The position numbers and the translations under genes are program-made. A stretch of DNA of 64,000 bases. Source: Treponema parvum. GTDB taxonomy: Bacteria; Spirochaetota; Spirochaetia; Treponematales; Treponemataceae. Below are positions 7,621-17,484 of the stretch, in pieces (the first letter of the stretch is position 1; every line of letters begins with the position of its first letter). Below the pieces are notes generated by a model. It saw nothing but the letters and a program-made list of their open reading frames with translations, made no database searches and was not told where the DNA came from. Where the stretch lies: positions 1,798,001-1,862,000 of the forward strand of contig NZ_CP054142.1 in NCBI RefSeq assembly GCF_017893965.1. The letters are read 5' to 3'.

Positions 7621-9453
7621 CTATTTTACAAAGGCATGGGTAAACCAAGGAACATAGGTCACAAGGACTAAGACAAAAAGCTGTACGGCGAGAAAGGGCA
7701 AAATTCCCTTTACAACCTTGCCTATGGGTTTTTTAAAAGTATAGGAGGCTATAAAAAGATCCATGCCGACGGGGGGCGTTAAAAATCCTATTGAAAGATT
7801 CATCAAGAATATTACGCCTGACTGCAGCGGCGTAATGCCGAAAGATTCCGCAAGCGGAATTAAAAGCGGGGAAACAATGAGTATCGCCGAATATATGTCC
7901 ATAAGGCAGCCTACCGCAAGCAGCAAAAGATTCATCAATATGAGAAAAACATATTTGTTCGCCACGTATTTCGTTATGGCCGACGCAAGAAGGTTCGGGA
8001 CGTCCGCGTCAAGCATAAAATATGAAAGTCCCGCGGCGGCTCCTAAAATAAACAGAACTCCGCCTGAAACGGGAATGCTGTCACCGACTATGGAACATGT
8101 ACTCGAAAAAGTAAAATCTTTTCTGATAAACGCGGCAAGACAAAAGGCATACAGCACGCTGAATGAGGCGATCTGAAACAAATCGAAAAAACCGGAAAAG
8201 TATCCTACGCATATGATCAGGGGCAAAAGCAGTTCCCAAATACATTCTTTTACGGCCTGAAATATCTTTGAAAAGGAGAACGCGGGACGGCTTTTGCGGC
8301 GGTCAAAAAAAATTCCAAGCACTATCATGGCAAACGACATTAGGAAGCCTGGGAACAGCGACGCCACAAACAAATGTATAACGTCAACCGAAAAATAATT
8401 GACCGTTGCGTACATGATTATCGCCACGCTGGGCGGAAAAAGAAGCCCCAACGCTCCGCAAGAAGTGATCAGGGATTCCGCCCTCTCTTTCGTATAACCC
8501 GATTCGGTAAGGATGAGCGACAAAAGTGCGCCCAAGGCCAAAACGGTAACGCCGGACACGCCCGTAAAAGTGGTAAAAAACGCCATGACTATTACGGCTG
8601 CAACTACTGTTCCTCCGCGGAACCAGCCGAACGCAGCGTTAAAAAGGGCGACAAATCTTTTGCCGGCGCTTCCTTGAGAAAGAATATATCCCGCTATGGT
8701 AAACAAGGGAATTGCCGCAACACTTTTGTCGGTAAGGATCCTGTAAGTTTCAAGCGGAATCACGTCCACATATCCGCCCGCCTGAGAAAAAGCGACATAC
8801 GTTATGCCGCTTATGACAATAAAAAGCGGAAGTCCTATAAACGCGAGCAAAATAAAAAACAAGATCGCCGGTATAAAGGCCGTTTCCGAAAACGAAAGCC
8901 AAAGATCGTTTAACTTATATAAGGCCGGAGCGTTTTGGACGCCGAAAAGGTAATACAAAATTCCTGTAAAAGGCCCCAGTGCGACAAAAAATCCAAAAAA
9001 AATCCCTAAAACGGAGGCAAGGCGGCCTTCTTTTTCTTTAAGACAAAAGACTTCGATTCCAAAATAACAGAGAGGCAAAAAAGCAAAAAAGATTTTTAAA
9101 GGAATTCCCCACGCAGTGTTTGAAAGCTGTTCGGGATTTACCATCTGGCAAAAAGAATCGAAAAACAAGGCGGTTATCACAAACGAGATCGCGCAAGCTC
9201 TTACCTGAAAAAAAACGGCCCGTATCTTATCGGGTGCTTTTCCTAAAAGAGAAGCAAGACTAAGATGACGCCCAGATTGCCATGTGATAATCCCTGAAAA
9301 ACAAAAAAACAAAAAAACAAGATTTACGAGAACGGAGTCGGCATCAGAAACGGCAATATGAAATCCGTCTTGGAAAACTTTAAAAACCAAAGGCAGTACA
9401 GCAAGAAGTCCAACCAGTATTTGCGTAGTCTTGTCTTCAATCTTATGCAGCAA
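7621..9453 (-). CDS. TRAP transporter fused small and large permease subunit (DctQM)
   Basis: A 610-residue integral membrane protein. The first about 180 residues (four helices) correspond to the DctQ small subunit. The rest is the 12-helix DctM large subunit, with typical segments such as PLFTIAGYIL, GVSGVTVLALGALL, LFPPSVAIIMY and LLAVGCLMDIYSAI. It imports an organic substrate driven by an ion gradient. The start is a TTG immediately after the dctP stop (TAA-TTG), preceded by AGAGGTGA inside dctP. The set TatT-DctP-DctQM matches the TPR-associated TRAP system described in T. pallidum. Confidence 0.9.
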   Translation of the reverse strand: MLHKIEDKTTQILVGLLAVLPLVFKVFQDGFHIAVSDADSVLVNLVFLFFCFSGIITWQSGRHLSLASLLGKAPDKIRAVFFQVRACAISFVITALFFDSFCQMVNPEQLSNTAWGIPLKIFFAFLPLCYFGIEVFCLKEKEGRLASVLGIFFGFFVALGPFTGILYYLFGVQNAPALYKLNDLWLSFSETAFIPAILFFILLAFIGLPLFIVISGITYVAFSQAGGYVDVIPLETYRILTDKSVAAIPLFTIAGYILSQGSAGKRFVALFNAAFGWFRGGTVVAAVIVMAFFTTFTGVSGVTVLALGALLSLILTESGYTKERAESLITSCGALGLLFPPSVAIIMYATVNYFSVDVIHLFVASLFPGFLMSFAMIVLGIFFDRRKSRPAFSFSKIFQAVKECIWELLLPLIICVGYFSGFFDLFQIASFSVLYAFCLAAFIRKDFTFSSTCSIVGDSIPVSGGVLFILGAAAGLSYFMLDADVPNLLASAITKYVANKYVFLILMNLLLLAVGCLMDIYSAILIVSPLLIPLAESFGITPLQSGVIFLMNLSIGFLTPPVGMDLFIASYTFKKPIGKVVKGILPFLAVQLFVLVLVTYVPWFTHAFVK

Positions 9454-10488
9454 TTATTCACCTCTGCTCTTTTTTACAAAAGCCGAAATTTTATCGTACA
9501 AGGCTTTGTTTACTACAGGCTCCTTAGCTTCGTACATTTTTTTTGAATCGGCGATGAACGAATCCTGAAAAGCTTTGCGCTCGGACGAATCGAGTGAAAC
9601 AAGCGTTGCCCCGGAATCGCGACAGCGGCTCAAATATTCAGTATTGTCCTTTTCCTGTGAAACTATGAATTTCTTTTCCGCATTTTTTACCGCTTCAATC
9701 ATGGCAGGCTTATATTTTTCGGGAATTTCATCCCATACGTCTTTGGAAATAAGAAAGGCCGCCATTACAGGGCAGAGCGGAACGTCCAAAATATAAGGCA
9801 CGCTCTTACAATACTGTGCGGCGTACGCATACATGGGAAGTGTATACAAGCCCTCGACGCCTCCGGGCGTTTTTAAGCTTTGAAGAAGTTTATCAGCAGG
9901 AACGTCCATCGTCGTGTAACCGGCAGCCTTAAACGCGTTGGTTAAAGCCGGAGCCGTAAGACTTCCCACGCAGAGGCGCTGTTTTTTAAGGGCTTCGGGA
10001 GTTCTGGCCTCGTTCTTTGTAAAAAAATATGCCCAGCCGACAGAAAACCACCCTAAAACTACGTACCCTCTATCTAAAATAGGCTTTTGCATTTCAGAAG
10101 AAAATTCTTCTAGCGCCATACTGACTTCTTTTTGATCACGGAACAGACCGGGAACGCTCATGGTAAGAATATTTGCTTCAGGCACAAGCTCGTTTACGCC
10201 CAAGCTCGTAAACACTGCCCCTCCGATCGGAGCGCGCTGACCGGGACGCACGGAATTTAGTTTTTGAACTACACCGCCTTCTCCGCCCATTGCGGTAGCG
10301 CTCATAAACTGCAATGTTACAGCTCCGCCCGTAATCTTTGCCCACTCCTGCGCCATGGCGTTTTCTTCGATATCCCACGAAGACCTTGCCGGCGCTATGG
10401 TTGCGATCTTTATGCGGGCCGTTTGGGCGGACAGCAAGGCCGCAGCTGCGAAGAAAAGCGTTATGTTTATGATTTTTTTAATACTCAT
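9454..10488 (-). CDS. TRAP transporter periplasmic substrate-binding protein (DctP family)
   Basis: A 344-residue secreted protein. Its cleavable signal peptide ends near AAALLSAQTA. The mature DctP fold starts RIKIATIAPARSSWD. The central block EALKKQRLCVGSLTAPALTNAF holds an Arg in the position that usually pairs with substrate carboxylate. It would capture ligand in the periplasm and deliver it to DctQM. GGAGGG precedes the ATG. The gene sits 30 bp downstream of tatT. The ligand is unknown. Confidence 0.9.
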   Translation of the reverse strand: MSIKKIINITLFFAAAALLSAQTARIKIATIAPARSSWDIEENAMAQEWAKITGGAVTLQFMSATAMGGEGGVVQKLNSVRPGQRAPIGGAVFTSLGVNELVPEANILTMSVPGLFRDQKEVSMALEEFSSEMQKPILDRGYVVLGWFSVGWAYFFTKNEARTPEALKKQRLCVGSLTAPALTNAFKAAGYTTMDVPADKLLQSLKTPGGVEGLYTLPMYAYAAQYCKSVPYILDVPLCPVMAAFLISKDVWDEIPEKYKPAMIEAVKNAEKKFIVSQEKDNTEYLSRCRDSGATLVSLDSSERKAFQDSFIADSKKMYEAKEPVVNKALYDKISAFVKKSRGE

Positions 10489-10518
10489 AAAATCCCTCCC
10501 GAATTTTTACCGGTAAAT

Positions 10519-11496
10519 TTACCAGTGAAGAAAATAATCTTCCTGCGAAGCTAAAAGTCTTCGCGCCTTGTTCTGATAGATAATCGTCATAAGACGGTTA
10601 GAAGGATCTTTATCAGGATCAATGGCAAGCGCGGCTTTAAGAGCGTTTACAAATCCTTCTTCGTCGTTTTGAGGAATGCAATAACTTTCCGCATATCCCA
10701 CATAATGTCCGGCGTTTTTACCGCCTGAAACCCGCAATGCTTCTCTATAGCAATAAAGACCTCTTTCAAGATCGCCTCCGAAATCGGCAGGGGCGGAAAC
10801 ATAAAAGACGAACAAGAGGCTCCATACGGCTCCGTCCGAATAATCGGGTGAAAGTTCCGACGCTTTTTCAAGCAAGGCCACAAGCCCTCTTAAACACTTC
10901 AGAAGGTCGGGATTTAAAGGATCCAAAGAAAAAGCGCCGAGTCTTCCGGCGGCGGCCCAATAAGCGGCGTTTACGTCGCTCTTTTTTAACTTGCCTATCG
11001 CAGGTTTGAAAATTTTTTCTTCACCGGAAAGGATCGCATCCGAAAAACCTTTATATCGCCTGTCCAAAGCGGAAAAAACATAATCGCTTCCCCGCATATA
11101 ATGCATTTCGGCCCGTCTGTATTCGGAATCTTTTTTATCGAAATTTTCTACGGACAAAAGATCGGCGGGATCTTGCACAAAGGCGTTTGCGTACATAACG
11201 TTAAGCTGTCCGCACATGACCGAAAGTCCGCCGTGTTCAGGATTTCCCGCCTGCATTATCTCATAAACCTTAAGAGCGGAAGGAAAAAAATTCGCAATAA
11301 GAACGGTGTCGGATTCTCCCGTTACGGCTGTGAGAGGATCCGCGCTCCCCGCCTTTTTTTGAATTTCACAGCCGTTTTTGTCGGCGCCTGAAAGCATATC
11401 CGCTACCGCATTCGTTCCTATCTTCTTTAGCGAAGAACACGACGTAAAGAAAATTAAAAACAAAAAAAGTTTTAAAACAAATAATTTTTTTATCAT
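10519..11496 (-). CDS. TRAP-associated TPR lipoprotein (TatT family)
   Basis: A 325-residue lipoprotein. The signal peptide ends FFTSC (Cys20). The mature part is alpha-helical with degenerate TPR-like repeats (for example AALAIDPDKDPSNRLMTIIYQNKARRLLA at the C-terminus). This matches the TatT component of TPR-associated TRAP systems, which forms a trimer with a hydrophobic cleft and binds the DctP protein. It is the first gene of the operon TatT-DctP-DctQM and has its own promoter at 11512-11540. Confidence 0.85.
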   Translation of the reverse strand: MIKKLFVLKLFLFLIFFTSCSSLKKIGTNAVADMLSGADKNGCEIQKKAGSADPLTAVTGESDTVLIANFFPSALKVYEIMQAGNPEHGGLSVMCGQLNVMYANAFVQDPADLLSVENFDKKDSEYRRAEMHYMRGSDYVFSALDRRYKGFSDAILSGEEKIFKPAIGKLKKSDVNAAYWAAAGRLGAFSLDPLNPDLLKCLRGLVALLEKASELSPDYSDGAVWSLLFVFYVSAPADFGGDLERGLYCYREALRVSGGKNAGHYVGYAESYCIPQNDEEGFVNALKAALAIDPDKDPSNRLMTIIYQNKARRLLASQEDYFLHW

Positions 11497-11511
11497 AACC
11501 GTATACCAATA

Positions 11512-11540
11512 AGTATAAAAGAGATAAAAAAAAAGAACAA
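11512..11540 (-). promoter_or_regulatory. TRAP operon promoter
   Basis: On the minus strand TTGTTC (11535-11540) and TATACT (11512-11517) are separated by 17 bases, mostly T. The predicted start near 11505 leaves a leader of only about 9 nt before the tatT ATG at 11496, with no clear Shine-Dalgarno. Confidence 0.6.
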
Positions 11541-11644
11541 TATTTAGAGAGACTATCGAGGAAATATTCGGTTTGAAACCTGTGAAATTGTACTGCGCCG
11601 TTTCAGACGTTCAAATTAAACAACTCCCTATAAACAACCAGTAA

Positions 11645-14600
11645 TCATTCTTCTTGCAATTTTTGTTTTTGAATTAGTTTCTCATATCTAATTTTTGCGT
11701 CAGAGAGCGTCTTTGCAAACATTATTTTTGCCGTTTCTTCCCCTTTCAACCGCGGCAGATTGAAATACCGTGCTTCATTCATCAAAAACGCTTGGAATTT
11801 ACTCCAATCAGGCGCTTTAGAATCTATTGTCAGAGGTTTTTCCTTTCTCGGATCAAATCGATACAGAGGCACATAGCCGCAAGCCACCGCATTCTTCTGG
11901 ACATTAGAGGAATAGGTCAAACCGCCTTTGATACCATGTTCAATGCAGGGGGAATATGCGATAATAATGGAAGGCCCGGAATAACTCTCCGCCTCCTGCA
12001 GCGCTTTGATAGCCTGAGGTTGATTGGCGCCCAAAGAGATAGAAGCTATATATGCCGTGCCATACTCCATAAAAATTTGTCCTAAATCCTTCTTGGCAAG
12101 CGTTTTGCCGCCGGCGGCAAATAATCCGACGGATGAAGCTTGAGACGCCTTGGAGGATTGTCCTCCGGTATTGGAGTAAACCTCTGTGTCTAGAATCAGA
12201 ATGTTTACATTCAAGTCATTAGCCACTACATGATCGAGCCCACCATATCCGATGTCATAGGCCCAACCATCCCCGCCAACAATCCAGACAGATTTCCCCA
12301 CTAAATCCTGGCGCAGTTCCAAGAGCTCTTTTATATGTTTATTATTGGAGCTTTCCACAGCAACGAGTAGTTCCTCTTTTATACTTCTCTGGATATCTCG
12401 TTCGCCATTAGCCTCAACGTAACGGTAGAATAGTTCCCGAAGCTTTGGTTCCACTGAATTCATATTGTCTTCCATGATTCTTAGGATTTTGGCGCTCTTT
12501 ATATTCTGAGCTATAGCCATACCGAAGCCATATTCAGCATTATCTTCAAAGAGAGAATTGGCCCAAGCTATACCTTCACCGTTTTCATCAATCACAAACG
12601 GAGAAGATGGAGTGGCAGAGCTGTATATCATAGAGCAGCCGGTTGCATTGGCCACCAGCATATCCCGACCAAAGAGCTGAGATATCAGCCGATAATAGGG
12701 TGCTTCGCCGCAGCCGGGACAGCATCCGGAAATCTCAAAATATGGTTTTTTAAGTGCCGTTCCAGACTCTGTTCCGGGCCGTCCATATTCCTCCCTGTAG
12801 GAGACCTCTTTAAATAAATAGTCAGCCAGAGATTCCTGAGATCGCATCTGTGCATTTTCAGCAGGCTGCAGTGCATTCGCAGGACAAACTGTCCAGCATA
12901 CGCCGCAGCCTACACAGTTTTGAGTTGAGACCTGAATACGGAATTTAAGTCCCGCATCCTTTGCTTTCGGATAGACTGTGGTTGGGTCTTTATGATCAAA
13001 AGATATTCCATTCGCTGCCGCAATTTGCTGTCCTTTCTCCAATTCCGTTTCGTTCAGTAAGAAAGAGCGAATGGTAGCATGCGGACAAGCAAAAGCACAT
13101 TTTCCACACTCAATACACTTTTCTGCGTCCCATTTTGGGACAAAGGCGGCAATATTCCGCTTTTCCCGAAAAGTGATATTTCCGGGTAGAGAGCCATCTA
13201 GGATGCTATGCTTAGTAAATTTTGAGACCGGCATGCGGTCGCCCTCTAAGGCGTTCATCTCCAGCACGTTATCGTCGAAATAGGCGTCACCGGTTTTCTT
13301 ATATAACAGAACGAACGGATCAAAGGATTGCCATGTTTCCGCTATATAAACATGCACTAGGCCGAGCTTTCCTTGGTCGATAGCATCCAAATTATTCTGC
13401 ACCACGTCCGCACCCTTACGAGCGTAAGTTTGCCGCACGCTTTCTTTCATATACTCTGCGGCGACGGAATAGGGCATGATCTGCTCATTAAGCGCGAAAA
13501 AAGATGCCTGTAAAATGGTATTGGTATGTCTGCCTAAGCCATATTTTTGTGCGATACCGGTAGCATCAATGATGTAAAAAGATGCTTGCTTGTGCGCAAG
13601 CTGTGCAAGCATCTTTTTAGGCAGATAATCCGCTAGTTCCTCCTTGCAGTGAACTGTGTTCAGCAGGAAGGTCCCTCCATCCTTCAAATGCTTTAGCATA
13701 TCATATTTGAAGCAGTAGCTTTCTGTGGAACAGGAAATGAAGTCCGCCTCTTCCACATAATAGGGGGATCGAATGGGGGTTGACCCGAAGCGCAGATGAG
13801 AACGGGTTACATTTCCGGATTTCTGAGAATTATAGGCAAAGTATGCCTGAGCATATAACGATGTGTTGTCGCCGATAATCTTGACCGTACTCTTATTTGC
13901 ACCCACAGTACCGTCGGCACCGAGACCGAAGAAAAGACAGGCAGTATAGCGATTGGGAATGTTGATAGGAACAGGAACAAGAGACAGCCCGGTAACATCG
14001 TCTTTAATCCCGATAGTAAATTCCGACTTTGGTGTATCTTTTTTTAACTCTTCAAAAACCGCCGCAATTTGAGACGGCCTAGTATCCTTTGAGCTTAGAC
14101 CATAACGACCACCGATGATGGTCAGGTCTTTCCGATCTCGTAGGGCGTGATCCACATCCAAAAACAGTGGCTCGCGTGCGCCTGTCTCCTTGGTGCGATC
14201 CAATACGGCTATCTTTCGTACGGTGTCTGGAAGAACGGCCTTCAGATGAGAAATAGAGAACGGCCTGTAGAGGTAGACCTTTATAAGACCGACAGCCTCT
14301 CCTTTGGTATTCAGGGCGTCCACCGTTTCCGTAACGGTGTCCGTCACAGAGCCCATGGCCACAATGATACGATCTGCATTCGGTGCACCGTAGTATACGA
14401 ATGGGGCATAGATCCTTCCGGTATGACGGCTGATCTCTTCAAAATACCGTTCCGCGGTTTCCGGCACTCTGGCAAAGTGGGTATTCTGAGCTTCTATCGC
14501 TTGGAAGTAAATATCGTCGTTTTGGGATCCGCCCCGAGCCACGGAGTTGCCGTGAGGGTTCAACGCGCGATTCCGAAACGCCTTAAGTTTATCCTCTGGC

Positions 14601-15193
14601 AGAAGGGAGCGCAGGTATTCATAATCCATGACCTCAACCTTCTGGATTTCATGGGATGTGCGGAAGCCGTCAAAGAAATGAATCACCGGAACAGAAGCGT
14701 CTATGGCCAGCAGATGAGCTAAACCAGCCAGATCCATACAGTCTTGGACGGAATGTGAACACAACATCACCGTCCCAATCTGACGACAGGCGTACACATC
14801 CTGATGATCTCCGAAAATACTGAGGGCATGGAGTGCGAGAGAGCGCGCCGCTACATGAACTACAGCCGGCAACAGCTCACCCTTCCATTTATAAAGGTTT
14901 GGAATCATGAGCAGCAGCCCTTGGGAGGCGGTAAAAGTAGCGGCAAGTGCACCTCCTTGTAGAGCACCGTGCACCGTACCGGCTGCACCACCCTCCGACT
15001 GCATCTCCACAACCTTAACGGGAGCGCCGAACAGATTTTTTCTACCGCAGGCTGACCAAGAATCCACTGTCTCCGCCATGGGAGAGGACGGTGTGATCGG
15101 ATAAATCCCTGCCACTTCGGTGAACGCATAAGCAGCATGAGCTGTAGCGGTATTTCCATCTATCGATTCGTATTTCTTTTCTGAATCCAACAT
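11645..15193 (-). CDS. nifJ: Pyruvate:ferredoxin (flavodoxin) oxidoreductase
   Basis: A 1182-residue single-chain PFOR, full length for the homodimeric enzyme. Domain order is as expected: pyruvate-binding (YPITPSSPMAE near the start), gamma domain, two [4Fe-4S] ferredoxin motifs (CIECGKCAFACP and CVGCGVCWTVCP), and the TPP domain (GCCPGCGEAPY...GGDGWAYDIG). It converts pyruvate and CoA to acetyl-CoA, CO2 and reduced ferredoxin. An upstream in-frame TTG at 15220 is possible, but AAGGAGA sits 7 bases before the ATG at 15193, so that start is used here. Codon choice looks unlike the flanking Treponema genes. It lies 100 bp downstream of a Crp/Fnr gene. Confidence 0.96.
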   Translation of the reverse strand: MLDSEKKYESIDGNTATAHAAYAFTEVAGIYPITPSSPMAETVDSWSACGRKNLFGAPVKVVEMQSEGGAAGTVHGALQGGALAATFTASQGLLLMIPNLYKWKGELLPAVVHVAARSLALHALSIFGDHQDVYACRQIGTVMLCSHSVQDCMDLAGLAHLLAIDASVPVIHFFDGFRTSHEIQKVEVMDYEYLRSLLPEDKLKAFRNRALNPHGNSVARGGSQNDDIYFQAIEAQNTHFARVPETAERYFEEISRHTGRIYAPFVYYGAPNADRIIVAMGSVTDTVTETVDALNTKGEAVGLIKVYLYRPFSISHLKAVLPDTVRKIAVLDRTKETGAREPLFLDVDHALRDRKDLTIIGGRYGLSSKDTRPSQIAAVFEELKKDTPKSEFTIGIKDDVTGLSLVPVPINIPNRYTACLFFGLGADGTVGANKSTVKIIGDNTSLYAQAYFAYNSQKSGNVTRSHLRFGSTPIRSPYYVEEADFISCSTESYCFKYDMLKHLKDGGTFLLNTVHCKEELADYLPKKMLAQLAHKQASFYIIDATGIAQKYGLGRHTNTILQASFFALNEQIMPYSVAAEYMKESVRQTYARKGADVVQNNLDAIDQGKLGLVHVYIAETWQSFDPFVLLYKKTGDAYFDDNVLEMNALEGDRMPVSKFTKHSILDGSLPGNITFREKRNIAAFVPKWDAEKCIECGKCAFACPHATIRSFLLNETELEKGQQIAAANGISFDHKDPTTVYPKAKDAGLKFRIQVSTQNCVGCGVCWTVCPANALQPAENAQMRSQESLADYLFKEVSYREEYGRPGTESGTALKKPYFEISGCCPGCGEAPYYRLISQLFGRDMLVANATGCSMIYSSATPSSPFVIDENGEGIAWANSLFEDNAEYGFGMAIAQNIKSAKILRIMEDNMNSVEPKLRELFYRYVEANGERDIQRSIKEELLVAVESSNNKHIKELLELRQDLVGKSVWIVGGDGWAYDIGYGGLDHVVANDLNVNILILDTEVYSNTGGQSSKASQASSVGLFAAGGKTLAKKDLGQIFMEYGTAYIASISLGANQPQAIKALQEAESYSGPSIIIAYSPCIEHGIKGGLTYSSNVQKNAVACGYVPLYRFDPRKEKPLTIDSKAPDWSKFQAFLMNEARYFNLPRLKGEETAKIMFAKTLSDAKIRYEKLIQKQKLQEE

Positions 15194-15293
15194 GTAATGG
15201 TCTCCTTTTCTTATAATCAATCTGAATTGGCGGCAGAAAAACCCTGTATTTACTAAAAATTAAACATGTTCTATCTCAAATTCTTTTAACACT

Positions 15294-15980
15294 TTATTGT
15301 TCCAACAGTTTCTTGAGCCCTTCTGAGTCCGCAATCTCAATCATTGGCGGCAAATAACGAAGCAGCCCCAGTGCCTCCATCTTTTTTAACTCCCGATGTA
15401 GAGAAGGACGAGATACATTCATCATTAGTGCCCATCGTGTCATGGAATCCGGAATGAGGATCTTGCCTCTGCCTGATTCCGTATAAGCCGTGAGAAGATA
15501 AAAAGCGATCTTATGCTGAATCGCATTGTAGGTCAGGAGTTCCAGCCGCTGTTGGAGAAGGAAGTTGGCAGAGGCCAGCTCAATTAGAAAATTTTTCATC
15601 ACGCGTACGTCGCTTTGAAGGAGTCGCAGGAAACCCGTGCACTCAAAAACCAGAATTTCTGTCGGCTCCAATGCCCTTACCTCAAAAGGATAACGTTGTA
15701 ACCTGGAAAAGGCAGCAACAGGGCCAATAATATCTCCCGTCACACGGACGGAAAAGTAAAATTGATCTCCATTAGAGTATATTTTTTGCGCCTGTGCGCG
15801 TCCTTTGAGGATGATTCCAATCCTGTCCGCCTTTGCCATCAGGTGATAAATAATTTCACCTTCCTCAAAGCGCCTGATATCGTATGATATATCATCTATG
15901 CCATCTTTGATTTCTTTGGCTGAAAGCCCTTGAAAGAGTTTACTTTTTTCGAGAGCTGTATAATAGCCTTCGGCGGACAT
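15294..15980 (-). CDS. Crp/Fnr-family transcriptional regulator
   Basis: A 228-residue regulator. The N-terminal cyclic-nucleotide-binding-like beta-roll covers about 15-120 (VTGDIIGPVAAFS). It is followed by a long dimerisation helix and a C-terminal winged helix with recognition segment NVSRPSLHRELKKME. There is a single Cys, so an FNR-type iron-sulphur sensor is unlikely; the signal is unknown. It starts 6 bp after the rubredoxin stop, so it is co-transcribed with the flavodiiron and rubredoxin genes. It is the obvious candidate to bind the palindrome at 17517-17536 that precedes the operon. Confidence 0.88.
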   Translation of the reverse strand: MSAEGYYTALEKSKLFQGLSAKEIKDGIDDISYDIRRFEEGEIIYHLMAKADRIGIILKGRAQAQKIYSNGDQFYFSVRVTGDIIGPVAAFSRLQRYPFEVRALEPTEILVFECTGFLRLLQSDVRVMKNFLIELASANFLLQQRLELLTYNAIQHKIAFYLLTAYTESGRGKILIPDSMTRWALMMNVSRPSLHRELKKMEALGLLRYLPPMIEIADSEGLKKLLEQ

Positions 15981-15986
15981 TTTTAT

Positions 15987-16145
15987 TTATTCTTCTTCAA
16001 AGTCTGATTTTGCAGCACCGCAAACAGGACACACCCAATCGTCAGGGAGATCTTCAAAAGGGGTTCCCGGTGCAATACCACTGTCCGGATCACCTACAGA
16101 AGGGTCATATACATAACCGCAGGGGCCGCAAATATACTTTTTCAT
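15987..16145 (-). CDS. Rubredoxin
   Basis: A 52-residue protein, too short for ordinary ORF cut-offs, starting ATG at 16145. It has the two iron-binding knuckles [10 protein letters not shown] (C6, C9) and [11 protein letters not shown] (C39, C42), plus the conserved Asp/Gly-rich middle ([17 protein letters not shown]). A rubredoxin passes single electrons, here most plausibly to the flavodiiron protein encoded 41 bp upstream. AGGAGGTATT precedes the ATG. It is followed after 6 bp by the Crp/Fnr gene. Confidence 0.96.
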   Translation of the reverse strand: MKKYICGPCGYVYDPSVGDPDSGIAPGTPFEDLPDDWVCPVCGAAKSDFEEE

Positions 16146-16186
16146 TACCAATACCTCCTATTTTTCATGTTTTTTTTATTTTCAAC

Positions 16187-17374
16187 TTATGCAAGTAACG
16201 CCATTGCCAACGCCGGAATAGCAGTGAAGTCCGCCTCCGCCGGATTCCACTGGGAGCGCACATTCTCTTCAACGACGGTGAAACCTGCTTCCCGTAATTT
16301 TTCCTGCAGGAGCTTTACGCTCTCACCGCTCCAGCCATAGCATCCAAAGGCTGCAGCCTTCTTATTTTTAAACTTGAGCTGCTTTAAAAATTCCAGCCAG
16401 CCTGCTACGGAAGACAAGTAGCTGTTGGAAACCGTAGGACTGCCCACAGCGATGGCACGGGATTTAAAAATCTCGGTCATGATCTCATTTTTGTCCGCTT
16501 TGGCGAGGTTGAAAACCTTGACAACCGTTTCCGGACTCTGTTTATGCAGTTCCGCAGCGATAGCATGAGCAAGCTTAGCGGTGCCTTCCCACATCGTGTC
16601 GTAGACCACGGTCACCTGATTCTCCTGATAAGCCGCAGCCCATTCCGCGTATTTATTCACAATCTGCATAGGGTTCTCTCTCCAGATGGCACCATGAGAG
16701 GGGGCGATCATCTCGATGGGCAGGTTGAGCTTTCCAATTTCCTCCAATTTCTTGATGAGTATAGGAGTAAAAGGATTGAGAATGTTTACAAAGTACTTCA
16801 TGGCTTCTTTATTCAGCAGACACGGGTCCGCCTTGTCATTGAACAACTCCTCCACCGCATAGTGCTGCCCAAAGGCGTCGTTGGAGAAGAGGATGTTGTC
16901 ACCTGTAAGATACGTTGCCATGGAGTCCGGCCAGTGGAGCATCCGCATTTCCACAAAGACAAGCTGTTTTCCGTTTCCAATGTCCACACTGTCGCCGGTC
17001 TTAACCACGTGGAAATTCCAGTTCTGCTTGCCGTACTGTCCTTCGATGCTCTTAACGGCGTTGGCAGTGCAATAGATAGGCGTGCCCGGAATCTTCTCCA
17101 TCAACGCCACAAGAGATCCGGAATGATCGCACTCGCCGTGGTTGGCCACGATGAAATCGATCTTATGGAGGTCAATCTCTTTTTCCAGATTCTCCACGAA
17201 CTCGAATCGGTGTGGCAGCCAGACTGTGTCGATAAGAACGGTCTTCTCCTCCTCGATGAGATAGGCGTTCTGGCTGGAACCGTTCTTGATGGAGTAATCC
17301 TCGCCGTGGAACCACTTCAGCTCCCAGTCGATATAGCCGACCCAGTTGACGTTACCTTTTACATATTTTTTCAT
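16187..17374 (-). CDS. Flavodiiron protein (O2/NO reductase)
   Basis: A 395-residue A-type flavoprotein. The N-terminal metallo-beta-lactamase-like domain carries the diiron ligands H79-x-E81-x-D83-H84 (NHGECDHSG) and later His and Asp ligands (MLHWPDSM, SNDAFG, SHGAIW). A flavodoxin domain follows from about residue 250 (VTVVYDTMWEGT, GSPTVSNSYL, GCYGWSGE). Such enzymes reduce O2 to water, or NO to N2O, with electrons from rubredoxin, which is the next gene. AAGGAGA lies 7 bases before the ATG. First gene of the cluster, and driven by the promoter at 17492-17497. Confidence 0.95.
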   Translation of the reverse strand: MKKYVKGNVNWVGYIDWELKWFHGEDYSIKNGSSQNAYLIEEEKTVLIDTVWLPHRFEFVENLEKEIDLHKIDFIVANHGECDHSGSLVALMEKIPGTPIYCTANAVKSIEGQYGKQNWNFHVVKTGDSVDIGNGKQLVFVEMRMLHWPDSMATYLTGDNILFSNDAFGQHYAVEELFNDKADPCLLNKEAMKYFVNILNPFTPILIKKLEEIGKLNLPIEMIAPSHGAIWRENPMQIVNKYAEWAAAYQENQVTVVYDTMWEGTAKLAHAIAAELHKQSPETVVKVFNLAKADKNEIMTEIFKSRAIAVGSPTVSNSYLSSVAGWLEFLKQLKFKNKKAAAFGCYGWSGESVKLLQEKLREAGFTVVEENVRSQWNPAEADFTAIPALAMALLA

Positions 17375-17484
17375 TGCGAGTCTCCTTAGTAAAGGTTAAC
17401 AGGCGGGCAATCATGAAGCGGTCGAAGACCTGGCCGTCTTTCAAAATGGGGTTTATTCTTACCTCATTTATTTTTTCAGCCTGT

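Noticed and set aside
14147-14722. Plus-strand frame opposite nifJ
   Set aside because: Shadow of the PFOR coding sequence; no independent signals.
15194-15293. A second copy of the Crp/Fnr palindrome before nifJ
   Set aside because: Only an AACATGTT octamer is present; no match to CTGTATC/GATACAG, so nifJ is probably read from the upstream promoter or an unseen one.
16544-17389. Long plus-strand open frame (281 codons) opposite the flavodiiron gene
   Set aside because: It is the complement of a highly conserved protein, has no ribosome-binding site and no family resemblance.
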